A stretch of DNA of 64,000 bases from the NCBI GenBank assembly GCA_911728435.2, contig OU452213.1, forward strand, positions 3,265,834 through 3,329,833, in the 5' to 3' direction. Origin of the DNA: Apoderus coryli (Eukaryota; Arthropoda; Insecta; Coleoptera; Attelabidae). This document shows positions 35,478 through 46,329 of the stretch, in pieces (positions within the stretch are counted from its first letter, which is position 1; every line of letters starts with the position of its first letter). The position numbers and the translations under genes are program-made. The notes beneath the pieces were generated by a model that did no database searches, was not told where the DNA came from, and saw nothing but the letters and a program-made list of their open reading frames with translations.

Positions 35478-38400
35478 ACAACACGGCGGTGGGCAACAGT
35501 CGCATCAAGAACAGCAACATTATCAACCACCAATGCAGGTATTGTTGTGGTAATAGGGGTTTATGATAGGGTAAAAGGAATAATGCTTGGAATTTTTGTA
35601 TAGAGTATGCAACAAATGAGTCAGCAAATGACTCAACAACAACAACAGGAAGCAATGGGCATGCACGATCACTCAGGTGGATACCAACAACCGATTTATT
35701 TGCAACAAGGTGGGGGTCCTCCGGAGCATTCCATGTCTTACCACAGTCCACAACAGAACAGCTATCAACACCAGATGAGCCCTAGTCAACAACAGCAACA
35801 CAACAATCAACTATTAATGATCCAGCAGCAACAGCAACACCAACAGATGATGATGAGTCATGGGCAGCCGCCTCCTGGTGGGCCTATGGGGCCGTATGGG
35901 GCTTCACAACAACAGCCGGGTAGAGGCGGTAATAGTCCACCGGTAGTACCAGCAGCACCAGGCCAAGAACACACCACAAGTGAAGACAGTGACGATAGTA
36001 CGCCGCATCCGACAATAGTAATTACCCCTTGTACAATTTGTGGCATGAGAGAAAATGTTTTTGTTTTGTTTTTACAGATCACCGCAATGAAAAGGCCAAG
36101 TCCAGAACCGGCAGATCAGGCGTTACCTAAAGTCCAAAAGAAACCCAAAGTACAAAAGAAGAAAAAGAAGAGAGATCCTAATGAACCACAAAAGTGAGTA
36201 TTGAGACATGATTTTGTTAGGTTTAACTTTATTTCAGCGACATAACCTCAAAAAAATCGATATTTTAGTCATTTTTAGTTTAATAGGCCTAAAATAACCC
36301 CAAAATACGTGCTGTGATTTATTTAAATTCCTGATTTTTATTTATTTCCAGCAAACTTTTGCTAATTTTACTATTTTTATGATAAATATTCTTAAATTCC
36401 CTAGTGAGTGAATTGTGAATTAATTCTTCCAGTCCCTTTATACGCATCTCTATGGTTTTAGCATGACATTTGACAAACATAACTGCGATATTCTAAAAAG
36501 CATCGATATATCGTTATATTGGTTTCGATTTATTAATAATTATGAAATAATTAATATCTCAAGACCTTGAATCATATCTCAACGTTCTAACAACGTTCCG
36601 GGATATTGAAACAGTTCTAAACACGACACTACTACCTAAAATTATTCAGAATATTGTAAAATTGATCGATACTCGAAAATATCGTATCGATACCCTTAAG
36701 TGTCAATGTCACTACTGTCAATTGCGAATGTTGTTGATGTTAATTGTTATAATTTAAACTTTTCAATTATAATTCTGTTAATTATTTTCGTTAATTGCAA
36801 AAGTTAAATGAAAATCTCAATCCAATTACGTCCAATACTAAGTAGATAAATAAACCAAGGAGATTTTCTACCTATGAAAACGTTTTACAATGGAAGAAAA
36901 GTTTTCGAAAAGTATGAGGTAGGTGGTAACATTATTAAGGTGCTAAATAATTTATTGTTTTTAATTTCGAACGTATTAGAATTACTTTTGTGTCATGTTA
37001 CACGTCATAAATGGGATGAAATTAAATGTACCAACATATAGAAGTAATAAAAAGCTTTCAATTTAGTACACACGTGTGTAAAATGTTTGATAAGTTCGGA
37101 GCAGGGTGTAATATATATTGTAATAACGCAATATAGTGGTTCATCGCGTACTAGTACAATCCTTCTAATTCACAATGTTCTAACAGTAACTTTTTCGCGA
37201 GCTTTTATAAATATTCTCATGGGTTATTGACGAAGTGAATCATGCTTGTTATACTGATGAAATTATAGCTCCCAAAGACTTTAAATTATTTAGCTGATTC
37301 AGTAAGTGTTTATTAATTTAGTTGACTGCCCTAAATGAGGAATAAAACGCCTATTTCGATATTGGCAATTAACCAAATTGGAAACATTAAGATACTTACT
37401 GAACTGTGTGATAATAAGAAAAATATCCAATAAAACACAGAGAGCATTTTCACGATGAACTAAAATGATAAAAATATTGTGAAAGTAGATTATACGAGGG
37501 CATAAAGAAACAACAACAACAACAAAAAGAGAATGTAGTTTTATTCCTCCTGTATAAATAATAATAAATAACCTAGGCAGACATAAAATGCACCCTCTAA
37601 AACGAAAATTGCGTCAATAAATCTTAATGCAACAAATTTCCAAAAACGTTACTGCTTGACATTTTATGTTCGCTGGGGTAGGAAATGATTTTTTGTTTGT
37701 TTTTTGTGTTGTGTTAGCAAAAGCTCGCAAGTGACATTATTTATTACTCTAAGTTTTAATAGAAAAGCTAATATAATGGGGTCACAAAAATCAATACAGG
37801 CACGAAAATGTCTGTGTTTCGTTATGATATTTGTAAGATACAGCATTGGACTAAGGTATTATTTTAATTTTAATTAAAAAAATACTTTTTTTGAGTTTAT
37901 TACAATTAGGTGTCAAATCGCACGATCTTGATGGCCAATTTAGTTCTCTTCTACGAGAAATAATGCGATTTTCGAACTTTTCTTTCAAAAGATCCATTGT
38001 TTATCTTGATTCCACAATTTTCCGTCACAAAAAGCTTCGGGTCATCTTCCTGTAGCGATTTCCATTGACCGTAATCGCGTTTCCAAAAAAATATGTTCCG
38101 ATGGTTCCTCTGGACCACAAACCACACCAAACCGTAACTTTTTCTGGATGTAATAGTTGCTCTAAGATAACTCTTGGAGTCTCTTCACCCCGAATGCTTG
38201 TTGACGTAGCCAGCCATTGAGCTGGAAATGGGCTTCATCGGTGAAGATTATTTTGTTAGTAGCTCGAAGGGTCCTATTAAATTTTCTGTTTTCATTTTTG
38301 TTATAGACCAGTATCAGCGTACGCATTGTTTTTCCGGGATACTCAGGCAGCCATAAAAGGACAGAATCCAAATGCAAGCTTCGGTGAAGTGTCGAAGATT

Positions 38401-41400
38401 GTCGCTTCAATGTGGGATGCATTAGATTCAGAACATAAAAATGTAAGTGTTAAAAACCGTTGAACTTATTCCAGCCAAACATCATTCATCCATTTTTTTT
38501 AAACTATTCACTTGCGTAGGAATCAAATGGCGGAGTCCTAGGGGGGCAGTAGGGGGACATACATGTGTAATTACCATGATTTATTATTATCCTAGGGCCT
38601 AGGGCTCATTAAATGATAGGTTTTCGTGAATTCTCAGCAATTTAATTTGTAAAGAATGTTGGATCACTTCAATTATTAAGCTGGTGCAACATTGGAAATG
38701 GAGAATTCTTCTAGGCAGTGTAAACTAAAGACAACTTTGAATTGAAGGTAGTAGAAGAGTGCCAAAGATGGTTCCGTCACTAGGGAAGCTCATAGGACCT
38801 CGGAGGTATTTTGTTAATTGATTATCTTCAGCAAGGTAACACAATAATAATATTGCAGCCTTTTGGATCATTTGGAGCTATGCCATAGTCTCTTTCTTCC
38901 CGTCGCTTGAGAATCAATGATGGCCATTAGTTGTTGACTCAATGGTTACATTCCTAACGAGCTTTCTGTTTGCAGAAACTTATAGGAAAGATCCTAATTT
39001 GCTCATCTTTTAGAATTGTTGCAATAATTATTAGTTGTGATTTGGCGCCCAACGTGGGGCATTTGAATTCAACCATTCGACCTTAAGAAGTAAAAATAAA
39101 TGCTGAGAACTAGAGGTACCAACAAAATCGAGCATAAAGATGCAAAACAAAAAAAATAGTTGCTTTGTATCTCCAGTTTCATGAGCTCTTATTTGATTCG
39201 ATATGAGAATTCTTCCAGGCAGTGTAAACTAAAGACAACTTTGAATTGAAGGTAGTAGAAGAGTGCCAAAGATGGTTCCATCAGTAGGGAAGCTCATAGG
39301 ACCACGGAGGTATTTTGTTAATTGATTATCTTCAGCAAGGTAACACAATAATAATATTGCAGCCTTTTGGATCATTTGGAGCTATGCCATAGTCTCTTTC
39401 TTCCCGTCGCTTGAGAATCGATGATGGCCATTAGTTGTTGACTCAATGGTTACATTCCTAACGAGCTTTCTGTTTGCAGAAACTTATAGGAAAGATCCTA
39501 ATTTGCTCATCTTTTAGAATTGTTGCAATAATTGTTAGTTGTGATTTGGCGCCCAACGTGGGGCATTTGAATTCAACCATTCGACCTTAAGAAGTAAAAA
39601 TAAATGCTGAGAACTAGAGGTACCAACAAAATCGAGCATAAAGATGCAAAAAAAAAATAGTTGCTTTGTATCTCCAGTTTCATGAGCTCTTATTTGATTC
39701 GATATGAGAATTCTTCCAGGCAATGTAAACTAAAGACAACTTTGAATTGAAGGTAGTAGAAGAGTGCCAAAGATGGTTCCATCAGTAGGGAAGCTCATAG
39801 GACCACGGAGGTATTTTGTTAATTGATTATCTTCAGCAAGGTAACACAATAACAATAATCTTGCAGCCTTTTGCATCATTTGGAGCTATAACCATTGCCG
39901 GGGACTAGGGATTTTCAATGTATAATTTAATTAAATTATCTTTACCAGGTATACAAAAAGAAAACGGAAGCGGCTAAGAAGGAGTACCTAAAGGCTCTTG
40001 CCGCCTACCGAGCCAGTCTTGTATCGAAAGGTGCTGGTGACAACGACAACATGTACCCGAACTATGGTAACTATTCCAATCCTGGTGGGCCACCACCACC
40101 GCAGTACGGCAATTATCAACCACCTGGTGCCGTACCATCGCCACCAATTTCATCACCGCCTGCTGCTCAATCACCAATTGGTAAAAAACCACCTCAAATG
40201 ATGGGTGGTGGTGGAGGAGGGCCGCCCGGTGGAGGTGGGATGATGCAATCGCCTATGGGTGGGCATATGGGTATGCCGCCACATATGCAACAGCCGCCAC
40301 ATCCGCAACATAGTAGTTATATGCAACAGGTGAGAAAGAGTTTATTTTTTATTTATTTGTTAGTAAAAAAATTAGTTTTATAATTTTTGTTAGGTTCCTC
40401 AACAGCAACACATGCCTCTTTCTCCCCATCAAGTACCATTATCGCCACATATGCAACAACAGCAGCAACAACAACAACATATGAGTCCACCACCTTCCAT
40501 GGTGAATCAGCGAAGTTCCCCACCGGTGTCGTCACAGGCACCACCACCCTCATCTGCCCCACCAGTAGTGGTTGGTCAGCAACAGAATGCGATGCGACCA
40601 CCAAACTCGTGCATACGACACGGTTGCCCCAATCCGGCCATTACGAGTCCCGAATGGGAGGACGAGTATTGTAGTAATGAGTGTGTTGTCAGCCATTGTC
40701 GGTAAGTTCATTTTGCCCTAAATACGACAAAAATTCACTACCTTCGCATAAGATACTTATGAGCATCTTGGCGCCCAACGTGGGGCAAAGTTTAGCCTTG
40801 AAGGAGGACTGTAGTAAGCAACAAAGGGTGATCAATGCTCGAAGGGTTCATTTCTTACAAGCCATGATACGTTGATTGTCATTTTGAGAGCTTTTTGTCC
40901 TTTTACCTGCAGTTTACTTCCCTGTTTGCAGCAGAAGCTTCTTGATGAGAGATGGTGGCCATTAGTTGTCGACTCAATGGTTCCTATGCTAACACTCACG
41001 CCGGTTTTCCTCATCTTTTTGAATTGTCTTTCACTGGTACTTGTTAGTTATGATTTGGCGCCCAACGTGGGGCATTTGAATTCAACCATTCGACCTTGAG
41101 AAGTAAAAATAAATGCTGAGAACTAGAGGTACCAACGAATTCGAGCATAAAGATGATCTCCAGTTTCATGAGCTCTCATTTGACTCGATATGACCGTCGA
41201 GTGCTCGAGGATTTCGATGGTTGGTGCTTGATACTTTTATGAAAGCATTAAAAACAACAAATATAAAGGGATGATGGGTTTGGAGCTGAAGCTTGAAAAA
41301 GGGGTTCAGTTAATACTCAGTAAAGGCTTCTAGCGGAAGGAGCTTTTGTCATAGTCTCTTTCTTCCCGTCGCTTGAGGATATTTGATGGCCATTAGTTGT

Positions 41401-42910
41401 TGACTCAAGGGTTACATTCCTAACGAGCTTTTTGTTTGCAGAAACTTATAGGGATGATCCTAATTTCTCATCTTTTAGAATTGTTGCAATAAATTGTTAG
41501 TTGTGATTTGGCGCCCAACGTGGGGCATTTGAATTCAACCATTCGACCTTGAGAAGTAAAAATAAATGCTGAGAACTAGAGGTACCAACGAATTCGAGCA
41601 TAAAGATGATCTCCAGTTTCATGAGCTCTCATTTGACTCGATATGACCGTCGAGTGCTCGAGGATTTCGATGGTTGGTGCTTGATACTTTTATGAAAGCA
41701 TTAAAAACAACAAATATAAAGGGATGATGGGTTTGGAGCTGAAGCTTGAAAAAGGGGTTCAGTTAATACTCAGTAAAGGCTTCTAGCGGAAGGAGCTTTT
41801 GTCATAGTCTCTTTCTTCCCGTCGCTTGAGGATATTTGATGGCCATTAGTTGTTGACTCAAGGGTTACATTCCTAACGAGCTTTTTGTTTGCAGAAACTT
41901 ATAGGGATGATCCTAATTTCTCATCTTTTAGAATTGTTGCAATAAATTGTTAGTTGTGATTTGGCGCCCAACGTGGGGCATTTGAATTCAACCATTCGAC
42001 CTTGAGAAGTAAAAGTAAATGGTGAGAACTAGAGGTACCAACGAAATCGAGCATAAAGATGATCTCCAGTTTCATGAGCTCTCATTTGACTCGATATGAC
42101 CGTCGAGTGCTGGAGGATTTCGATGGTTGGTGCTTGATACTTTTATGAAAGCATTAAAAATAACAAATATTGAGGGATGATGGGTTTGGAGTTGAAGCTT
42201 GAAAAAGAGGTTCAGTTAATACTCACTAAAGGCTTCTAGCGGAAGGAGCTTTTGTCATAATCTCTTTCTTCCCGTCGCTTGAGGATCGATGTTGTTGTCT
42301 CAATGGTTACATTCCTAACAAGCTTTCTGTTTGCAGAAACTTATAGGGAAGATCCTAATTTCTGATCTTTTAGAATTGTTGCAATAATTGTTAGTTGTGA
42401 TTTGGCGCCCAACGTGGGGCATTTGAATTCAATCATTCGACCTTGAGAAGTAAAAGTAAATGCTGAGAACTAGAGGTACCAACGAAATTGAGCATAAAGG
42501 TGATCTCCAGTGTCATGAGCTCTCATTTGATTCGAAAGGGCCGTCGAGTGCTGGAGGATATTGATGGTTGTTTCTAGATACTTTTATGAAAGCATGAGAA
42601 ACAACAAATATAAAGGGATGATAGGTTTGGAGCTGAAGCTTGAAAAAGGGGATCAGTTAATACTCACTAAAGGCTAAAGGCACTTGTGATCTGGCGCCCA
42701 ACGTGGGGCATGTGAATTTGACCTCGAATAAATGCTGGGAACGTCGCAAACTAAAAGTAGGCCATGTGGTCAGAATGACTGTTATTATAAATAGAATTTC
42801 GTCTTTAATTACATCCTCAGCATTAATGTTTCGTTTGTTACAGGGACGTATACACAACTTGGGTAGTCGACAACAAAAATCAATCACAGAACTTTTCTAC
42901 AGTTAAGTAA
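33491..42910 (+). CDS. Tox: TOX-family HMG-box protein (eight coding exons seen)
   Basis: Exons: 33491-33568, 35380-35538, 35604-36017, 36078-36193, 38307-38442, 39949-40329, 40394-40701 and 42844-42910 (stop 42908-42910). They give 552 residues in phase; an earlier start may lie upstream, or Met at 33557 may be used. TOX proteins are nuclear HMG-box DNA-binding regulators. The diagnostic N-terminal block [18 protein letters not shown] follows GYDMGDQ. Then come long Gln-rich stretches, a Lys-rich nuclear-localisation region ([20 protein letters not shown]), and one HMG box at roughly residues 250-322 ([55 protein letters not shown]). A Pro/Gly/Gln-rich part follows, then the conserved C-terminal Cys motif ([30 protein letters not shown]). 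That motif spans the last intron, which confirms the terminal exon. Introns hold PBS arrays and a transposon remnant. Confidence 0.92.
35227..35315 (+). repeat. Dispersed repeat pair, copy 2
   Basis: Partner of 33175-33265. It lies in the intron just upstream of the exon at 35380. Confidence 0.7.
36018..36077 (+). other. 60-bp intron of TOX, divisible by three and free of stops
   Basis: GTAATTACC at the start and TTTGTTTTTACAG at the end mark a short intron. Its length is a multiple of three and the frame stays open through it. Retention would add 20 residues (beginning [14 protein letters not shown]) between the acidic Ser-rich segment and the Lys-rich region. The inserted residues look intron-derived (VFVLFLQ), so removal is more likely. 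Confidence 0.65.
36470..36889 (+). promoter_or_regulatory. Candidate internal promoter of the TOX gene
   Basis: This part of the intron is dense in TGACATTTGACA-like and TGTCAATGTCAC/CTGTCAATTG motifs and in ATCGAT-type palindromes, including TATCGATA at 36685-36692, the core of the DREF-bound DRE in Drosophila. The same kinds of motif occur in the Taf2/WD40 divergent promoter. A possible first exon follows at once. No expression evidence is available from sequence. Confidence 0.4.
36890..36918 (+). CDS. Candidate alternative first coding exon of TOX
   Basis: ATG at 36890 reads MEEKFSKSM and ends in AG before GTAGGTGG, a good donor. The 29 nt leave phase 2, which joins in frame to the exon at 38307 (AG plus A gives Arg, then PVSAYALFF). 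The result would be a short TOX form starting almost at the HMG box and lacking the Gln-rich and Lys-rich N-terminal parts. An upstream ATG at 36874 runs in another frame and would not fit the same junction. Confidence 0.4.
37905..38290 (-). mobile_element. Degenerate DD41D transposase remnant
   Basis: The minus strand reads [20 protein letters not shown], then VTVW-type residues, and finally [20 protein letters not shown] followed by LTPN. These are the same blocks as in the DD41D element at 5559-6704, with many stops and gaps. It ends about 15 bp before the acceptor of the TOX exon at 38307, so it makes up the 3' end of that intron. Confidence 0.75.
38700..39886 (+). repeat. PBS-bearing tandem array I (TRIM-like), in a TOX intron
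   Basis: About 2.4 tandem units of 504 bp begin at 38700, 39207 and 39708 with GAGAATTCTTC and end at TTTGGAGCTAT. Each complete unit contains the 18-mer TGGCGCCCAACGTGGGGC (39043-39060 and 39547-39564). This is the exact complement of the 3' end of tRNA-Lys(CUU), including the CCA tail that is not encoded in tRNA genes. That identifies it as a retroelement primer-binding site. No gag, protease or reverse transcriptase is present. Each unit starts with about 180 bp that is also repeated at the array end, like a terminal repeat. The PBS, however, lies about 160 bp inside that, so unit boundaries are uncertain. Confidence 0.75.
40745..42725 (+). repeat. PBS-bearing tandem array II (TRIM-like), in the last TOX intron
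   Basis: Six copies of TGGCGCCCAACGTGGGGC lie at 40769, 41056, 41509, 41962, 42403 and 42692 (start positions). The spacings are 287, 453, 453, 441 and 289. The two 453-bp units are almost identical. Between PBS copies lie AAATATAAAGGGATGATGGG and GAAGCTTGAAAAAGGGG, purine-rich stretches that could be polypurine tracts, followed by a block starting TTCAGTTAATACTC that leads to the next PBS like a 200-bp LTR. The PBS stays perfect even at 40769 and 42692, where flanks differ. No coding capacity is present, as in terminal-repeat retrotransposons in miniature. Confidence 0.8.
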
Positions 42911-45900
42911 ACATATAATTTAAGGTCATTTTAGGGAATGTTGCAAAACAAAATATTATAAATATATTATATTTCAAAATGAGATACGATGTAAACATTT
43001 TTTGAAAAAGCAATATTGTACCAACCAATATGAATGATTTTTTTTTTAATTGTTTAATTTTTCTATTAGGAATTTGAAGAAAAAAAAATATATATAAATA
43101 TATTATTTAATTATAGATTGTATGTAATAATAATAATTATAATAATATAACGTTTTTAATAATAATAATACTAGGGGGTTAATAATTCAAAATACTAACT
43201 CAGGGTGGTCCAGATATGCAGATTCTAGTGATATTGGGATTAAGAATATTACCTGACATTTTTTTATTAATAACTTTTTTGGGCCTTCGAGCCTGACTAT
43301 CCGAGAAACAAGCAGATATAAAGTTCTTCTTATCTCGAGCTACCATCGTGGCAACTCTCTCCTTATTGAACCGAGATATCCGTCATTCATCCAAAAAGCT
43401 TTACAATTATTAAGTAACAAAGTAAAGTGGTATGAGAACTTGTCCGAAGTTAGAGCCTTGACTTGAAATTTCGAAGAGAAACTTGGTGAGAATGCATGGG
43501 AGCAGATTTCCTTCTGTTCGTCCGACAATTTCCAGCAACTCTTGTCATCACGACACATACCACGTATTTGCTTGTCTTCTAAATTGGCAACAAACAGAGC
43601 GAAGCTTTTCATCTAAAATACTGTTCCGTTATCCTGAAAACCTCAACTGATCTTTGTCTATTCCTCTCGCAATGGACATTGACAACTTTGATCCTGGTTT
43701 GAAGTGGAGAATGACTTCATTGGGATCGGCGCAGTATTCTAAAGTCCATATAGAAAGTGATGGTACTATTCTTATCCAACAAAAACGCCATAAAAATTGC
43801 TGTAAATCTCTGGATCTTCCTGTGTTAATGTTGTATATCAAAAGAGGTGAGTCGAGATGAAAAAAAAAATACGTAAAAACTGGGAGAACGATTTTGTTTG
43901 TATGTGAGACGGAACTTGTACATATTATTATATTGTAAGAAAAAAATGATAATCAACAAAGAGTTTTTGTTCTTTTTTTTTATAAAATATTTTTTAATAA
44001 TTAATTAATATGGATATGCGTAAAAAAGCAATAGAAGAAAATTATCATAGCATTGGAAAAATAAATTGTTCTCTCATTTAGGTTGACATCCTTAATTTGT
44101 ACTGAATTTTCCCTTTTGAATATCAAAAAGTTTACATTAATAAGCTTCAAAGCTTTATTCCCTGTATCTTTGTCTTTAGTATCATTTCTTTTGCATTAAA
44201 TGTTCAAAGAAAACAAATGTTACACACTTATATTCCAATTGCTGAGAATAATCTTACTCACAGTCGTGTTCGTTTTATATTCCTTGAAAGATCATTAAAT
44301 CATCGTCAAACCAGTCGTTTACATATATAATGAATAGAAATGGAAAATAGAGCCTTGAGACACTCCAAAAGACATCAGAAGCTTACAATCATTCCTTAAA
44401 ATAATAACTTGCAGGATTTTTAAGACATCGACAAATGCACACACTTTTACAATCATAACTAACAGAAATGGTCCAAAAATAGAGCCTTGAAGCCCTCCAC
44501 AAGTGTTATAAGATCAAATAAATTTTTTTTATTATACAAAGCAATCAAAACGTCGATATATGAAACAAATAATCAAAATTATAATAAATATCCATACAAT
44601 GCTATGATAATTTTATACAGGATGAAACAATGTGACTAAAGAGAGCTAAACAAATTTGCATCGATATCATTTTCCCTTGAGAGTATCAACATATCACCTC
44701 CGTAAAAAAAAATTGCAGAACAAGTTCAAATTGTCTAAAAAAGATACAAAAGTCATAAAATACGAGTACATTGGGCTTTGAAATGATACCGATAAAATTT
44801 ACTGTTAGCTGTATTCACCCTGTATATTTGACAAAAGAAAATAAATTCAAAAAGAATTTAAACTACAGGTCTGAATTAAGTAGAATTACTATTATACATA
44901 AATAGGAAAAAAAAACTATTTGTTAAGTACTTATATCTAATTATGTACATCGCATAACAATTTTTAGTAGATGTCCGCGAGACAAGGGAAAAAAAAGAAG
45001 AAAAACTTAGTTTATGACAATTATCTTTTATCTATATTAAGCCTTAATACTTGTTAATAAAATTACCTACAAAACAAAATACCAACATGAAATTGTTGTA
45101 AATGAAAATAACATTATTGAAGGTGTTTTTTTTTTTGTTGTGATTTAGAATTTTTTTGTTTTTTTTTTAATTTTAATGGGGGAAATGTTGGTTAGTGTTC
45201 TGGATTCATGCGATGACATTTTTGCAAATTAATCAGCATTTTCCCAAAAGTTTAAATGTAAATAATATATCGTACTATAAAATTAAATTTCATTGTTATA
45301 TCAATAATTATAATTCATTTTAGAATTGTTAAAATACTAATTTGCCCTATTTCTTCCACACTCCTCAAATCATTGTGAAGACAAAAAAGAAATCATACCT
45401 TATTAGTATTAGAAGAAGAAAAATTATTATTCATAATTGAGGTGAATGATGTATATTTTGTGTATATTTTCGCCAATTACCCCACACCCAAACGTTGTTA
45501 AAATTATTATTGATAATAGGAAAAAAACTGTTTAAAACAGTCTTATTTCTTATTGTTTTTCCCTATTTTTTTTTTTTTTTTAAGTAATTTAGATAGTTGT
45601 AATTAAGTTTTTATTTTTTAGTTAGATAAGTTTGTTCGTTATTTTTGTAATTAGTATAATAATAATTATTATATCTACTTATAAAGTATATGACAGAATA
45701 TTGCATGAATTTTATTTAAACAAATACCACAAGGGTGCCACATGAGTTGAAGCTTTGTTAAGCTGGACTCTTAATCGAGTGAATGAATTTAAGTGTCTCT
45801 CAAAGAGCCTCAATCTTTATGATAGTCTACTGGTGTTTTTGTTAACTTCTTGTCCCCCCACAGAAATAATAAAATTATTGGATTGCTTGGCGAAGTATCA

Positions 45901-46105
45901 GGAGACATTCACGTTACAGTTCATATTCTAAAAATCAAGATCAGGAACACAGAAGTTTAAGGAGGCTAATATAGAAGTATCAGGAGACGCCCTCATTAAC
46001 ATTTCCCTGTTTTAAAAAATCACGATTTTGTACCAGTGAATATTAAAAGTATCAGGAGACACACTCGTTAAAATTTCCATGTTTTAAAAATCACGATCAC
46101 GATTT
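42911..46105. other. TOX 3' UTR and intergenic DNA
   Basis: The 3' UTR must begin here, but I cannot place a polyadenylation site. Two short open frames, 43340-43612 on the minus strand and 43654-43860 on the plus strand, have more normal residue composition than their surroundings (for example KWRMTSLGSAQYSKVHIESD). I recognise no family in either. From 45890 on, fragments AGTATCAGGAGAC and CACGATTTTGTACCAGTG announce the repeat family of the next array. Confidence 0.45.
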
Positions 46106-46109
46106 AAGT

Positions 46110-46310
46110 AATTCTAAAGAGTTTTGAAGGTTTTTTGGAAAAAACTTTAAACGTAAATATATCGAAAAACGGAGTTGGTTCCATATATAACCGGCCTTTT
46201 CTGCTACCAACAGGACCCTCTATCACTAAACCAACTTTCAGCCATTTTGGGAATCATCAGTTTTTTGAAAGTTTTGACGATCTGTAATTATTTGTTTGTT
46301 CAATTCAATC
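46110..46310 (-). repeat. Inverted single unit next to the 263-bp satellite
   Basis: Read on the minus strand it matches the satellite unit (AAAACTGATGATTCCCAAAA, GGCTGAAAGTTGG, GATAGAGGGTCC, AACTCCGTTTTTCGATAT, TTTACGTTTAAAGTTTTTTC). It faces the direct array, so the two can fold back on each other. Confidence 0.8.
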
Positions 46311-46329
46311 TGGTGCATATTGCTGCTAT

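Noticed and set aside
35362..35751. 129-codon minus-strand frame with a poly-Leu run
   Set aside because: It is the antisense of the TOX poly-Gln exon.
38700..42725. tRNA-Lys genes or a tRNA-Lys-derived SINE on the minus strand
   Set aside because: Only the last 18 nt of the tRNA are matched, they include the CCA that genes lack, and the adjoining bases cannot form a T-arm. That fits a PBS, not a tRNA gene.
38700..42725. Endogenous retrovirus, since lentiviruses and foamy viruses use the same tRNA-Lys PBS
   Set aside because: No gag, protease, reverse transcriptase, integrase or envelope frame is present on either strand. Many insect LTR elements also use tRNA-Lys.
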